This document shows, piece by piece, positions 1 through 11,867 of a stretch of DNA of 64,000 bases. The DNA lies in contig NC_063158.1 of assembly GCF_020921035.1 (NCBI RefSeq), positions 4,136,001 to 4,200,000 of the forward strand, written 5' to 3'. This DNA is from Rhodamnia argentea. Its lineage: Eukaryota; Streptophyta; Magnoliopsida; Myrtales; Myrtaceae. Within the stretch, counting starts at the first letter, position 1, and each line of letters starts with the position of its first letter. The notes below the pieces were generated by a model that had not been told where the DNA came from, ran no database searches, and saw only the letters and a list, made by a program, of their open reading frames with translations. The position numbers and the translations under genes are program-made.

Positions 1-560
1 ATTACCTAGAAGGACTACATTGTCATATCATTAAAAGGTTAAGACTAAAATTAACAAATCATTAAAATGATTAGGACAACATTGGCACATTTAAAAGGGT
101 TAATAGTGAATTGGCCATCGTATCAAGGGTTAAGGACTTTTTCAATAATGTGCCATACATTTTGCAGGCCAGAAAAAAAAAAAGAATAAGTTTGGAGCTT
201 TTTGTGCTCATTGAAGCATAATTAGGCTATGAATACTTTCGAAGGAAATTAGCTACCCTTAACATGTTTCATTATACTTAACCATCAAGAGACAAATCCA
301 CTATTGATTCCATTCCGGCGCCAAAATTTAGTTTCGATGCGAGTTCGATTTGTCTTTTGAAATTATAAGGGCTATGAGATAATCAAGTTTATATGTCCAC
401 TCCATTTCATTGAACAATGGAAAAATGCAGGATAAACAATGACTCGACAAATCGCTGTATTGATCGTTTGATTGATTGCATGGGTTGATCACATTACATT
501 TGACAGAATAATTAAATATTAACTAAAGTAATAAAATTATTAATTATGAAATCAAGCTTT

Positions 561-597
561 CATCTAATAGCTATATTTATCTAACAGCTATTAGATG
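561..597. promoter_or_regulatory. Perfect 12-bp inverted repeat upstream of 8CM gene 1
   Basis: CATCTAATAGCT (561-572) and AGCTATTAGATG (586-597) are exact reverse complements around a 13-base AT-rich loop, about 520 bp upstream of the start codon. Both arms are unchanged in the second duplicate (9455-9491), where the loop has one substitution. It could be a small insertion's footprint or a cruciform-forming site; no function is claimed. Confidence 0.6.
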
Positions 598-1012
598 AAT
601 GCGTGTTTTAATATTTGATTATTCTATCACTATTGATTGCATCAGTATATGGACACCTTCTCTTACCATATCATGCTTGGAGTAGGAAAAACACAACCCA
701 ATTCACATTCTTGGGTGCATTTCATCTGTCGGATCAAGTACTCAAACCAAGTCAAAAACAAATCAAAAAAATCAATCAATCAAACACCAGAGGATAGAAA
801 TGGCAATTTGCCACTTCCCACAAGATTAGAACCATCCAAAAATGTCACCATGAGGAGTTTGCTTGTTCCGCCAGCTAAATCCCCAAGGCCACACGTATGG
901 ACGTACTGTATGCACACCATATTTTAGTTCATCACCAGTACCAAAACGTTTTCATCTAAAACAAATAATTTCTGTTTCCATCAACTCAAACCACCGACTC
1001 TCCTTGAAACCC

Positions 1013-1019
1013 TATAAAA
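1013..1019 (+). promoter_or_regulatory. TATA box of 8CM gene 1
   Basis: TATAAAA lies 102 bp upstream of the ATG at 1121, in the pyrimidine-rich context usual for plant core promoters. The aligned site of the duplicate gene reads TACAAAA (9910-9916). Confidence 0.7.
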
Positions 1020-1120
1020 TACCACCTCCCCAAAACTCTCTTTCCATCCCAAAACACTCGCATTTTACTAGCTAATTCCAATTTCCAACTTTGGCTAGGG
1101 CTTCGTGAAGCTTTTGTACT

Positions 1121-1489
1121 ATGGCTTCCAAGACCTATGCAACAGTTGCTCTAGTTCTCTCCCTCAACATCGTCTTGGCCTCCTTGGTCACTGCGGGGCC
1201 GCCGAAGCCAACCTCAAACTTCACGGTGGTTTCTTGCCCTATAAACGCCCTCAAATTAGGCATCTGCCTCGACTTACTTGATAGCCTTCTCAATATCACC
1301 ATCGGCATGCCTCCAAAAGAGCCGTGCTGCTCTCTCATTGCTGGCCTTGTCGACCTAGAAGCCGCCGTTTGCCTTTGCACGGCCATCAAAGCCGATGTCT
1401 TGGGCATTAACCTCGACATTCCGCTCTCTCTGACCTTGCTCCTCAACGTTTGTAGCAAGAAGGTCCCTCCAGGTTTCCAATGTGCTTAA
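1121..1489 (+). CDS. 8CM hybrid proline-rich / LTP-like secreted protein, copy 1 (122 aa)
   Basis: Single-exon gene for a small secreted cell-wall protein of the 14-kDa proline-rich / HyPRP group (protease inhibitor/seed storage/LTP superfamily). Residues 1-25 form a signal peptide ending near SLVTAG. A very short linker (PPKPTSN) replaces the long proline-rich region usual in HyPRPs. Residues 39-122 are the eight-cysteine domain: C...C, then the CC of '[10 protein letters not shown]', CLC in '[11 protein letters not shown]', C in 'LLNVCSKK' and a final C in 'GFQCA'. The C-terminus GFQCA is typical. The first ATG follows a clear TATA box, and the frame is intact from signal peptide to stop. 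The family is implicated in wall structure, lipid binding and defence; the exact ligand is unknown. Its near-identical duplicate lies 8.9 kb downstream on the same strand. Confidence 0.93.
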   Translation: MASKTYATVALVLSLNIVLASLVTAGPPKPTSNFTVVSCPINALKLGICLDLLDSLLNITIGMPPKEPCCSLIAGLVDLEAAVCLCTAIKADVLGINLDIPLSLTLLLNVCSKKVPPGFQCA

Positions 1490-2960
1490 GCGTGAGAGGT
1501 CTTGAATAATAAGAGTTTGGAGTCCGTTTGATTATGTTATGACTGTGTTGGGTGGTGTATGTTAAAAGCACTAAAAATGCCTAAAATAATGTTGAGCTTA
1601 CGCTTATGGGTTATGAACTGAATAAGGGTTTGTCTTACACCATGTGCTTATTAAGTTGTGTAATTTCATGAAAAGAAGAGCAGAAAAGTTGTCAAAGTTG
1701 TGTCATTTCAATCGAAATGAATGCCTTCTCTCAAAAAACAGGCTTCTTGTCCCCTTTCCCGAGTGAGATACCATGCATTTTGGTGGGCGGGAAAAAGTTT
1801 CCAATCGCAGGCGTTTCTACCAAATTTCCAAACAATGTCAGCAATACAATAAAACGACATAAACCCACAAAATTTGTCATGTCGGACAAGCTGGTAATTG
1901 GTGTTTAAGTTGGCATGGTTAGTACATGCCCACCTCATTAACCAATATGTTTAAAGTTGTGGAATCTTTTTGCTTGCGGAATACTGATAATGATATATTC
2001 ATGTGTTTACTAAATTGTCTCGCAAAGATCTCGGACTCCTCCACATCACCGGCCACCATCATAAGTTCGCAGTCTAGAAATAGGTGAATTTCATACTAGC
2101 ATGATCTCGGTGGAGGCAAATTTGTCAATGACTTGATGTGGGGAGACTTGGGTACATGTACGTTTTTCGAGGTCTCTCATGATCGTACACTTAACACATG
2201 TTATGATTCATAATTTTGGCTTCTGTAAAATCATATGTACTTTGATCGACCACTCGTTTAATTCCAGTTGCTCTTTTGGAACCATATCACATCCCGAATC
2301 TGATGAAATAAACCCAAATCAATCAAGATGGGGTTTATGCCGTGTTGGGTCTCGGTCCTCAACTAATATGGTTGATGTGTTACAGTTCATACACAAAAAT
2401 CTGACTTGATACGTAAATACATTTCGATTTACATATTAGTAGGTCAGCTCGCTCTCATCTCTCACCTCTGCTTAATTAGGATAATTAGATTTAGGGTTTT
2501 CTATTCAGGACTTTTGGATGATGGTGGAACTTAGATTTATGGTAAGGATATCTTGGAAATAATGAGGATGATTCATAGATAAATCTGGAATATTTATTGA
2601 TAGGCACAATTTCGTCTGTAAAAATCTAAAGTTAGATTGCAAACTCGTGACTTTAGAGATAGAATAAGCAAAATGATAAATATTGGCATAAGTTTCTATA
2701 TTTTTCCTTATTTTTTCAAGTGCCAACTTATCCTATGGTTCCATTTACAAAGGAAAATGCTTATGATAGTCTAAGAGTACTGTCAATTATTTTTTACCAT
2801 AAATCTACACACCATCATCGCGTGTTTTGCATAAAACACTCATTAATTGAAAAATCGCGAGGTCAAAAATAATAACAGTACTATCGGACTATCATGGTAG
2901 CAGCTTTCGTTTACAAATGTGTTGACAATTGACATAGTACTTTAATTCGCTATCAACTTA
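1490..2960. other. 3' flank of 8CM gene 1, no further gene seen
   Basis: AT-rich sequence collinear with 10384-11865. Short open frames here are not conserved in reading frame between the two duplicates and resemble no family I know. It includes the 3' UTR of the 8CM gene. Confidence 0.6.
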
Positions 2961-2964
2961 TAAA

Positions 2965-3375
2965 TAAGGAGAAATTACCAAAAAAGTCCTAAACATTTGG
3001 ACAACTTGTCAATTTAGTTATAAACTTTTCAATTGTGTCAATTTAGCTCTAAATATTTTGATAATTTGCCAATTTAGTCTTAAACCTTTCAATTGTTTAA
3101 TTTACTCCTAAATCTTTTTAAATTATGTCAATTTAGTCTTAAATCTTTCGAAATTTTTCCATTTTAGTCCTAAACTTATTATTTGAGTAATTGATCGAAA
3201 TGACTAAATTGACAATTCGTTAAAAGGTTTAGGACTAGTTTAGCAAATCGTAACAAGGTTTAGGACTAAATTGACATAATTTAAAGTTTTAGGACTGAAT
3301 TAGTACAATTAAAAGGTTTAAGACTGAACCGACACAAGTGCAATAGGTTTAGGACTTTTTGGACAATTTTCCTCC
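2965..3375. repeat. Foldback element, 'tttaggactaaattgaca' family
   Basis: The left half is built of degenerate sub-repeats of about 35-40 bp of the form 'tcctaaacctttcaattgtgtcaatttag'. The right half is the reverse complement ('ggtttaggactaaattgacataa'). The ends 'attaccaaaaaagtcctaaac' and 'gtttaggactttttggacaat' pair as terminal inverted repeats. No coding capacity; a non-autonomous foldback-type element is the best description. The same family recurs at 8678, 11868, 16140, 24160 and as single arms elsewhere. Confidence 0.75.
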
Positions 3376-3439
3376 TGAATAATGTAGGACTGTTCATATA
3401 TTAAGTGGATTTATTAACTGATGTGACAGGTTAGTATTT

Positions 3440-3925
3440 GATAAGCAAAAGAACATCTCAAGTGCCAATATTTGTGTACGGCGCTCACTTTGGTGCCAAT
3501 ATTTTTTTTTATCACTTAATTGTCAATTTTTTTGAAAAACGATTACTTAAGTGCCAACTCCGGTGAGGTTGCTGGATTTTTTTGCCGTTGGCGCTAAAGT
3601 GATCGTTTTTTCTCCGATTTGACACTAAAATGATCGTTTTTTAGATCACTTAAGTGCCAAATTGGAGAAAAAAGATCACTTTAGTGCCAACGGAGAGAAA
3701 TGCTGGTGACTTCACCCGAGTTGGCACTTAAATAATTATTTTTAAAAAAAATTGCACTTAAGTGATGAAAAAACGATCACCGTAGTGCCAACGGCGAAAA
3801 ATTCCGGCGACCTCACTGGAGTTGGCACCTAAATAATCATTTTTCAAAAAATTGGCACTTAAGTAATAAAAAAAATATTGGCATCAAAGTGAGCGCTGTA
3901 CACAAATATTGACATTTGAGGTATC
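3440..3925. repeat. Foldback element, 'cacttaagtgccaa' family
   Basis: Repeated modules 'atcacttaagtgccaa' and 'actttagtgccaacgg' occur in direct and inverted order. The outer ends 'gtgccaatatttgtgtac' and 'gtacacaaatattgacatt' are mutual reverse complements, so the whole stretch can fold on itself. Related copies are at 12275-12668 and 21115-21460. Non-coding. Confidence 0.72.
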
Positions 3926-4475
3926 CTTCTACCGTATTTGGTGTTTGAATGGGCCAACTAACCTAAATAGCCACTTATCGTTTGCCACATTACTTAGAAA
4001 ACATATTTGGCACGCGAGTCTTAGTGCCTCTAATATTACTCGTGAACTAGTGATGGCATAGCCATGCTAATGATTGATACATTTTCATACGTGGCACTTG
4101 CGGCACAAATCGTGATGACTAATTTAAAGTATCTTTTCGTTTCAAAGGTCGCCGCTACATGCGACACAAATCGTGACGACTACTTCAAATAGACCGTTGG
4201 ATGGGGTGGGACTCATATGGGCCCCATCTGGTCTGACGGTGCATGCAACATGGATCAGGTGCCGGTAATGCCGGCTTCTCTTTGTTCTCCCCGAATTTGG
4301 AATATGCTGAATTTGGTCCCATCTAACCACCATATTTGCTTCCCGAGAACCATTATTGGAGCATTCCAACTTTCTAATGGCGAATACATTCAATTCTCAA
4401 ATAATGGAAGCCCAGAAAAATTTCGCTCCTATGTATAGGAAATAGATAGAGTGTAAGGTACAATAATATATTTAA

Positions 4476-6435
4476 TGATAGAACATGATTTTGCACGATG
4501 ACCTTCTTGGATAGATGAATATGTTCATTCTACGAGCGTACGAAATTCACTCGTTGTGGTTATTTGATTGCTTGATCTTCTTACCTTAAAAGCGGTCAAG
4601 TGATACTTTTAATTAAAGTTTGAAGCTACAGCAAGATGGTATGATCCACAAAGTTTATGATATTTTAGGTGATGGGCACACCTAAAGCACATGATTCAAG
4701 GTCCATTTGACTTTTTGGCCAGAAATATTGCACCATAATTGACATGAAATATTATCTCTGAATTCCACATATTTGGCTCAAATTTGTTGTACTGTGAAAG
4801 AAAATGGGAATTTATCATATGTGACGGACAAAATCAACCACGACAAGATAAATATTAATGAATTATTGTCTGTCTAAGCATTGGAAAGATGATATCTAGA
4901 TATGGACACCAAAAATGTCAGGTTAATAACTTCGTGACTAAATAAAAGAACATGTTTTGCATGTAAATTAAAAAAAAAACACTAAATGTATTATGAAGTA
5001 GGAATATGTTTATGCGACAGTTTTTTTATATCTAATATTAGAATGACAGTAAATTATGAGCCACAAAAATAAATTATAAATAATTAAAAATTATTGCGGG
5101 GTCCACTTTTTCAAGAATTTGTGGCCTACAATACGCTGTTTTTTTCACAGTCACCAAAAAACGGTTATGCTAGCAAAGAACGTCTACTTAGGAAGTGAGC
5201 TTTAAGTATTTATATAATGTAAGAAGGATATAACTTATCAAAAGGATATGAGAGATTGAAATTCAAATTTAGAAATGTTAGAGATTTTGAAAAATTAAGT
5301 TGTAAATGTTAGCGACATTAATTTTCAAGTTTTATTTTCTTCCTTCGCTTGCTATTGTACAATTATGATTCACTTAGTAATAGATTTGATGTTTCCAAGA
5401 AATTTATGAGTAAACAGACTATATTCTTGGTTTACTACCCAGAACAAAGATCTATAATTGACTTAATCATTCAAGTTCTCACTTCGTTGATTTAGGAAAA
5501 TAAAAAAACAAACAAATGATAAAGAAGAATCCTCCAAGCAAAGCTATTGACTCGTGGACATCAAAGAGTTTCGTCATAGAAGCAATCTTCTGGACCCACC
5601 AAATATTTTCGTGCATTCACATTAGGTTTTAGATTACTAAAATCTTTGAATATATCCGCAACGTCCGAGGATTTTCATCGTCTTCACTGTTCTATACTCG
5701 TCACGAACCAACCTTATGCAACTTGCGATCCACGGACATAACCCATTTTCTGAAGCAGGGTAGAGCTCAAGCTTAGAACCTATACAATATGATAACAACT
5801 TACCACCAAAAACAAGTATGTCTACGTCACGTATTGCAATTGACACCACAAAAAACCAAATCATTAGGCACATATTTGAGTTCACGGGGATCCAAATCCA
5901 AACATGTTGACATATCCTCCCGGAAAATTATTTAGTAGTACGAATTGAAATTATTGAAATTATTGGTAGATATAGATGGTAGCATCCAACATATTTTGCT
6001 AAAAAAGGCCCATTTAAATAGGTTTTCTCGTGGTGGTATGAATCCGTGCTGGTACACCTAAATGTTCCTTTCGAAGGCACGATGAAGATAACCTTTTAAC
6101 AACTTTCGTGTCCTTAGCACAACAGTGTTCTGATGAATGCAAAAGTTTAATTTGACAACTTGGAATATTGAATTCATTATTAGTTGTCTTGATCCGCTTA
6201 TCGGAGTTGGCAAGGCACAATGTAGTATGATTGTACTTTTATCCACCAAAGCTGAACATGAGAGATGATACACACATGCATTTTCAGTCTCTTCCACCAA
6301 GAATATTACACAACTACCCTAAGCAGAAGAATTATTCCTAACACTAATCAAAGCAACGACACCACCCAAACCCAGCATTAAACCTTGAAATTTGGTGCGT
6401 AAAACACAAGTTAAGAGGAGGACAAGCCACACAAA
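4476..6435. other. AT-rich intergenic DNA, nothing recognised
   Basis: This lies between the right end of duplication copy 1 and the next repeat. The open frames are short, with ordinary AT-rich composition and no recognisable domain on either strand. Confidence 0.5.
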
Positions 6436-6439
6436 GAAA

Positions 6440-6850
6440 TCACAAATTATGCACATTGTAATACATTTACCCTATACTTTTGTTCGTGATATCAAAAATT
6501 CCAAACTATACTTATTGTGACACTTTTAACCTAAAATTTTTCTACTAACATGAAAAACTCTGAACTTATACTTATGTGACATATTTAACATCCTACAAGG
6601 TTCCGTCGAACGATATTTCAGCCAAAACAATGTACTTTTATTTTAATTAAGCCACGTGGGCACCATGTCAATACCTTTTTCTTTTCAACGTCCATGCATG
6701 CAGATTTTTGACGGTCCCGATTGATAGAACTTGGACGGAGGGTAAATGTGTCACACAAGTACATGTTTAGAATTTTTAGTGTCGCAGAAAAAAGTTTATG
6801 GTAAAAGCGCCATGATTCCCATAGTTTGAGATTTTTGGTGGCTTTTGCCA
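6440..6850. repeat. Probable foldback repeat abutting an 8CM pseudogene
   Basis: The left part has 'aaattccaaactatacttattgtgacacttttaac'-type modules. The right part has complementary modules such as 'gtgtcacacaagtacatgtttagaattttt', with a short GC-richer centre. The two arms can pair imperfectly. It ends about 50 bp before the 8CM fragment at 6900. Confidence 0.5.
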
Positions 6851-6899
6851 GTTAAGAAAGGGCATAAGTGCTCTTTATTGTTTATTTTATATTTTTGGT

Positions 6900-7045
6900 T
6901 CAGGCACATATGAAGTCAGATGGGAGCTTCTTGCCACAAGTGTTCATGAGGAGGCTTAGTGAAATGGGGATGTTCAAATTGATCTCGATGACGTTGGCTT
7001 TAATGGCAGTTCGAAGGCAAACGGCTGCTTTAAGATGTCAAGTTA
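6900..7045 (-). pseudogene. 8CM protein C-terminal fragment (pseudogene)
   Basis: Read on the minus strand, this encodes [20 protein letters not shown] followed by [22 protein letters not shown] and a stop. That is the C-terminal half of the 8CM domain of its neighbours. The second cysteine of the CLC motif is arginine, upstream codons fall out of frame within about 10 residues, and the signal peptide and first half of the domain are missing. It lies between the two duplicated 8CM genes in inverted orientation, so it derives from another copy of the cluster and is clearly older. No function expected. Confidence 0.85.
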
Positions 7046-7729
7046 CACAACGACGGTTGAACAGTCGACTTTTTAATCGAATCAACAGCACTGAAATTTG
7101 TTACACACGTCGCACCCCGAGTTAGTCCTATCTACGATATAGGACGCGATAATCATTTAAAAAGGAACCCATTTTCAGCTCGACTCATCCTCTCGTATGC
7201 ACTCATGCCGTCCCATCTAGATTTGCCATCGGCGAAACTGTTCTCTCCGTGAATGTAAGACTTCGCTCCCAAGGCAATATGTGCGACCTAAAAGTTACTT
7301 TAAGAGATCCTGTGATCCAAATAAAAAAAATTGTCACTTATTTATACGAGTCTTGTTAACGAATGCCTTCAAGACACTAGCTAGCCCTAATTATTTTCAT
7401 TCCAGTGCACTGATTACACACAAAGCACGGGAAAAATTATGCGTTTGATAGGACAAAAAATTTCTTTATCGAGGTGCTAACAAGTGTCCACGGGGCTCTT
7501 GTGAGAAGCTAAATAATTCTTGGATCACACTTCTTGTTTAGCGTAGCATGATTCATTAAAGCTGCGACACTCGAAAGGATATTGGTTGGACATACGAAAC
7601 CAAGCATACCCAAGGCTTGTCTTTTGCATTTTAATTTCCCTTCTTTTCTTGCTTCAACTTCGTCCAATCCCATCTTATGTATAGGATATGAATATAGAAA
7701 ACCATAGTCCTTGTATCATGCCGTGGGTT

Positions 7730-8155
7730 AGAAAGCTCAACCTAAAGGTTTAAGCGTATATGTGAAGGGAGATCAAATGAATATAAAAAGCATATATGAC
7801 CCGTTGTCAAGTGATGTGGGACAATATTCCAATTCTTCCTCTCACGTGCAAACCAAATTAGGTGGACACCGTACTTGAAAGGGATAGCACTAGCTCTGCC
7901 TAGAATCTTTAAGTAGACAGAGACCACATGAATATAAAAAGTATATGAAACCCTCAAGTTTGACACTACCATGTTAGAAAGTCCATAAAGGGTATATAGC
8001 CTTTCAGATAAGAAGGGAAAAAACTGGCTATAAAAACATGTTTGAAAATCCAATCCAAAAGCTTAAGTGTTAAGTGGGGGAGATAACACGAATATAAAAA
8101 ACATAGCGAATCTCGTTATTAAGCGATGTGGGATAATATTTCAACACCACGTCAA
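7730..8155. repeat. Direct-repeat block with 'gaatataaaaagcatat...gatgtgggacaatatt' motif
   Basis: A unit of about 100 bp, running from a 'taaaggtttaagcg'-type start through 'gaatataaaaagcatat' to 'aagtgatgtgggacaatatt', occurs at 7743-7840 and again at 8057-8153. A third partial copy is near 7919-7955. It resembles terminal-repeat sequence of small plant retroelements, but I see no primer-binding site or target duplication, so the class is left open. Confidence 0.5.
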
Positions 8156-8677
8156 TCAAGTTAGAAATTAGTATGGTATAGTACTTAATGTAAACACATT
8201 AATATCCATCATGGAGGCCTTCAAATTCGGCTAACCCCTAGCCCCTACACGTCAAGACAAATGCAAATTGTAGGTACCCATAGATTAAAAATGTAGTGAC
8301 TTTGTATATAAGAACCAGCTCAAATCAACCAAGCAAACTACTTCAATTACTAACATTAACACATGCATCGACCTCACACTTGACTAAATCGAACGCTGAT
8401 CCTTCTCGCTTCTACCATTGGAAAACAAAAAGAATTGCAGAAAAGTCAAAAGTCGGTTGTGGCAAATCTCTTCGACGTGACGTTATGTTCGGCGCGACGC
8501 GGACGAGATTATGAAGCTTCGTTGAGCAGTGGAGGTTAATTAGTTCTTTGGGCACTCGTGACATTTGCATCCACCAAGAACGAGCCAATACAAAACATAA
8601 GGGACAAATTTTGGAAATAAATAATTTAAGTCTTTTGCAGTTCAGTTTGTGTTCCATAAACAATGAACGGAAGGAAT

Positions 8678-9043
8678 AATTATCAAAGAAGTTATAAACC
8701 TATTGTATGGCGGCCAATTCAATCCTACATTTGTTAATTGTGCCAATTCAATTCTAAATCTATGCTACGACGGCCAATTATGTTCTAAACCTTTTTAATG
8801 TGCCAATTTAGTCTTAAACATTTTGATAATTTATTAATTTAGTTATAACTTCTTAATGATTTGTCTATGTAATCCTTTTGCGATTTTCGGCTAAAATTAC
8901 CCAGAAGGACTATATTGTCATTTCATTAAAAGGTTAAGACTAAATTAACAAATCATTAAAATAGTTTGGACAAGATTGGCCCCTTTAATAATTTTAATAG
9001 TGAATAGGCCATCGTATGATAGGTTCGGGACTCTTTCAACAAT
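8678..9043. repeat. Foldback element at the left edge of duplication copy 2
   Basis: The left end 'ataattatcaaagaagttataaacctattgtatggcggcc' pairs with the right end 'ggccatcgtatgataggttcgggactctttcaacaatg'. Sub-repeats of the 'tttagtcctaaac' family lie in between. The right half aligns with window positions 1-165, so the element was part of the duplicated segment. Confidence 0.7.
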
Positions 9044-9454
9044 GTGCCATACATTTTGCAGACCAGAAAAAAAAAAAGAATAAGTTTGGAGCTTTTTGCG
9101 CTCATTGAAGCATAATTAGGCTATGAATACTTTCGAAGGAAATTAGCTACCCTGAACATGTTTCATTCTACTTAACCATCAAGAGACAAATCCACTATTG
9201 ATTTTGTTCCGTCGCCAAAATTTAGTTACGATGTGAGTTCGATTTGTCTTTTGAAATTATAGGGGATATGAGATAATCAAGTTTATATGTCGACTCCATT
9301 TCATTGAACAATGGGATAATGCAGGATAAGCACTGACCCGACAAATCGATGTATCGATCATTTAATTGATTGCATGGGTTGATCACATTATATCCGACAG
9401 AATAATTAACTATTAACTAAAGTAATAAAATTATTAATTATGAAATCAGGCTTT

Positions 9455-9491
9455 CATCTAATAGCTATCTTTATCTAACAGCTATTAGATG
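9455..9491. promoter_or_regulatory. Perfect 12-bp inverted repeat upstream of 8CM gene 2
   Basis: Same arms as at 561-597 (CATCTAATAGCT / AGCTATTAGATG), with a one-base loop difference. Confidence 0.6.
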
Positions 9492-9790
9492 AATGCGTGT
9501 TTTAATATTTGATTATTCTATCAATATTGATTGCATCAATATATGTACACCTTCTCTTACCATATCATGCTTGGAATAGAAAAAACACGACCCAATTCAC
9601 ATTCTTGGATGCATTTCATCAGTCGGATCAAGTACTCAAACCAAGTCAAAAACATATCAAAAAAATCAATCAAACAAACACTAGAGGAAAAAGAAATGAC
9701 AATTTGCCACTTCCCACAAGATTAGAACCATCCAAAAATGTCACCATGAGGAGTTTGCTTGTTCCGTTAGCTAAAATCCCTAAGGCCACA

Positions 9791-9796
9791 CACGTG
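9791..9796 (+). promoter_or_regulatory. G-box/ABRE-like CACGTG upstream of 8CM gene 2
   Basis: Sequence ACACGTGG, a core bound by plant bZIP and bHLH factors, sits about 220 bp upstream of the ATG. The aligned site in gene 1 (892-900) reads CACGTATGG and is not a G-box. Functional relevance is inferred only. Confidence 0.5.
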
Positions 9797-9909
9797 GACG
9801 TACTGTATTCACACCATATTTTAGTTCATCACCAGTACCAAAATGTTTTCATCTAAAACAAATAATTTCTGTTTCCATCAACTCAAACCACCAACTCTCC
9901 TTGAAACCC

Positions 9910-9916
9910 TACAAAA
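9910..9916 (+). promoter_or_regulatory. Altered TATA box (TACAAAA) of 8CM gene 2
   Basis: This is the position homologous to TATAAAA at 1013-1019, changed by a T-to-C transition at the third base. It lies 102 bp before the ATG in otherwise nearly identical sequence. Confidence 0.6.
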
Positions 9917-10017
9917 TACCACCTCCCCAAAACTCTCTTTCCATCCCAAAACACTCACATTTTACTAGCTAATTCCAATTTCCAACTTTAGCTAGGGCTT
10001 CGTGAAGCTTTCGTACG

Positions 10018-10383
10018 ATGGCTTCGAAGACCTATGCAACAGTTGCTCTAGTTCTCTCCCTCACCATCGTCTTCGGCTCCTTGGTCGCTGCGGGGCCACC
10101 GAAGCCAACCTCAAAAATTTGGGTTTCTTGCCCTATAAACGCCCTCAAATTAGGCATCTGCCTCGACTTACTTGATAGCCTTCTCAATATCACCATCGGC
10201 ATGCCTCCAAAAGAGCCGTGCTGCTCTCTCATTGCCGGCCTTGTCGACCTAGAAGCCGCTGTTTGCCTTTGCACGGCCATCAAAGCCGATGTCTTGGGCA
10301 TTAACCTCAACATTCCGCTCTCTCTGAGCTTGCTCCTCAACGTTTGTAGCAAGAAGGTCCCTCCGGGTTTCCAATGTGCTTAA
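10018..10383 (+). CDS. 8CM hybrid proline-rich / LTP-like secreted protein, copy 2 (121 aa)
   Basis: Intact single-exon duplicate of the gene at 1121. It has a signal peptide (residues 1-25), the same minimal proline linker (GPPKPTSK) and the full eight-cysteine domain from residue 38 to the GFQCA end. Differences from copy 1 cluster in the signal peptide and linker (T17, F20, G21, A24, and KIWVSCP in place of NFTVVSCP with one residue less). In the 8CM domain only two residue changes are seen: D to N in 'LNIP' and T to S in 'SLSLLL'. That pattern suggests constraint on the domain. The core promoter differs (TACAAAA, plus a CACGTG box). It is probably a secreted cell-wall or lipid-binding protein; the ligand is unknown. 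Confidence 0.93.
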   Translation: MASKTYATVALVLSLTIVFGSLVAAGPPKPTSKIWVSCPINALKLGICLDLLDSLLNITIGMPPKEPCCSLIAGLVDLEAAVCLCTAIKADVLGINLNIPLSLSLLLNVCSKKVPPGFQCA

Positions 10384-11867
10384 GCGTGAGAGGTCTTGAA
10401 TAATCAGAGTTTGGAGTTCATTTGATTATGTTATGACTGTGTTGGGTGGTGTATGTTAAAAGCACTAAAACAGCCTAAAGTGATTGTTGAGCTTACGTTA
10501 TGGGTTATGAACTAAATAAGGGTTTGTCTTACACCATGTGCTTATTAAGTTGTGTAATTTCATGAAATGAAGAGCAAAAAAGTTGTCAAAGTTGTGTTAT
10601 TTCAATCGAAATGAATACCTTCTCTCAAAAAATAGGCTTCTTCTCCCCTTTCCCGAGCGAGATACCATGCATTTTGGTGGGCGGGAAAAAGTTTCCAATC
10701 ATAGGTGTTGCTACCAAATTTCCAAACGACGTCGGCAATACAATAAAACGACATAAACCCACAAAATTTTTCATGTTGGACAAGCTGGTAATTGGTGTTT
10801 AAGTTGGCACGGTTAGTACATGCCCAACTCATTAACCAATATGTTTAAAGTTGTAGAATCTTTTTGCTTGCGGAATACTGACAACGATATATGCATGTGT
10901 TTACTAAATTGTCTCACAAAGATCTCGGACTCCTCCACATCACTGGCCACCACCATAAGTTTGCAGTCTAGAAATAGGTGAATTTTATACTAGCATGATC
11001 TCGGTGGCAGCAAATTTGTCGATGACTTGATGTGGAGAGACTTGGGTGCATGTACATTTATTCAAGGTCTCTCATGATCGTACACTTAACACATGTTATG
11101 ATTCATAATTTTGGCTTCTATAAAATCATATCTGCTTTGATCGACTACTAGTTTAGTTCCATTTCATCTTTCGGAGCCATATTGCATCCCGAATCTGATG
11201 AAATAAACCCCAAACCAATCAAGATAGGTTTCATGTCGTGTTGGGTCTTGTTCCTCAACTAATAAGGTCAATGTGTCACAGTGCATACACAAAAATCTGA
11301 CCTAATACATAAATACATTTCAGTTTACATATTAGTAGGTCAACTCGCTCTCATCTCTCTCCTCTGCTTAGTTAGGATAGTTAAGGTTAAGGTTTTCTAT
11401 ACGGTTCTTTTGGATGATGGTGGAACACAGATTTATGGTAAGGATATCTTGGAAGTAATAAGGATGATTCGTAGATAAATCTGGAATATTTATTGATAGG
11501 CGCAATTTCGTCTATTAAAATGTAAAGTTAGATTGCAAACTTGCGACTTTAGAGATAGAGTAAGCAAAGTGATAAATAGCGGTATAAGTTTCTATATTTT
11601 TCCTTATTTTTTCAAGTGCCAACTTATCCTATGGTTCCATTTACAAAGGAAAACACTTATGACGATCTGACAATACTGTCGGTTATTTCTGAATGTAGAT
11701 CCATATGCCATCATCGCATGTTTTGCATAAAACACTCAGTAATTGAAAAATTGCGAGGTCGAAATAATGACAAGTACTATTAGACTGTCGGGCTAGCGAT
11801 TCTCGTTGACAAATGGGTTGACAATTGACATAGGACTTCAATTCACTATCAACTTCTAAATAAGGGG

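Larger units (their letters stand above)
1..4475. repeat. Tandem segmental duplication, copy 1 (left part cut by window edge)
   Basis: This block is collinear with 8897-13185. The same order is seen in both: foldback arm, 5' region with a 12-bp hairpin, 8CM gene, 3' region, then two foldback elements and a short GC-richer segment ending near 4475. The offset is about 8897 bp at the gene and about 8710 bp at the right end, because of indels inside the repeats. Homology stops abruptly after the shared 'taataatatatttaatg'. The two 8CM coding regions differ at only about five bases over their last 250 bp, so the duplication is recent compared with the other 8CM copies in the window. The left boundary lies outside the window. 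Confidence 0.93.

Noticed and set aside
4142-4393. Minus-strand frame conserved in position with 12879-13103, possibly a small gene
   Set aside because: Both lie in the recent segmental duplication, so shared openness is expected without selection; no domain and no promoter evidence.
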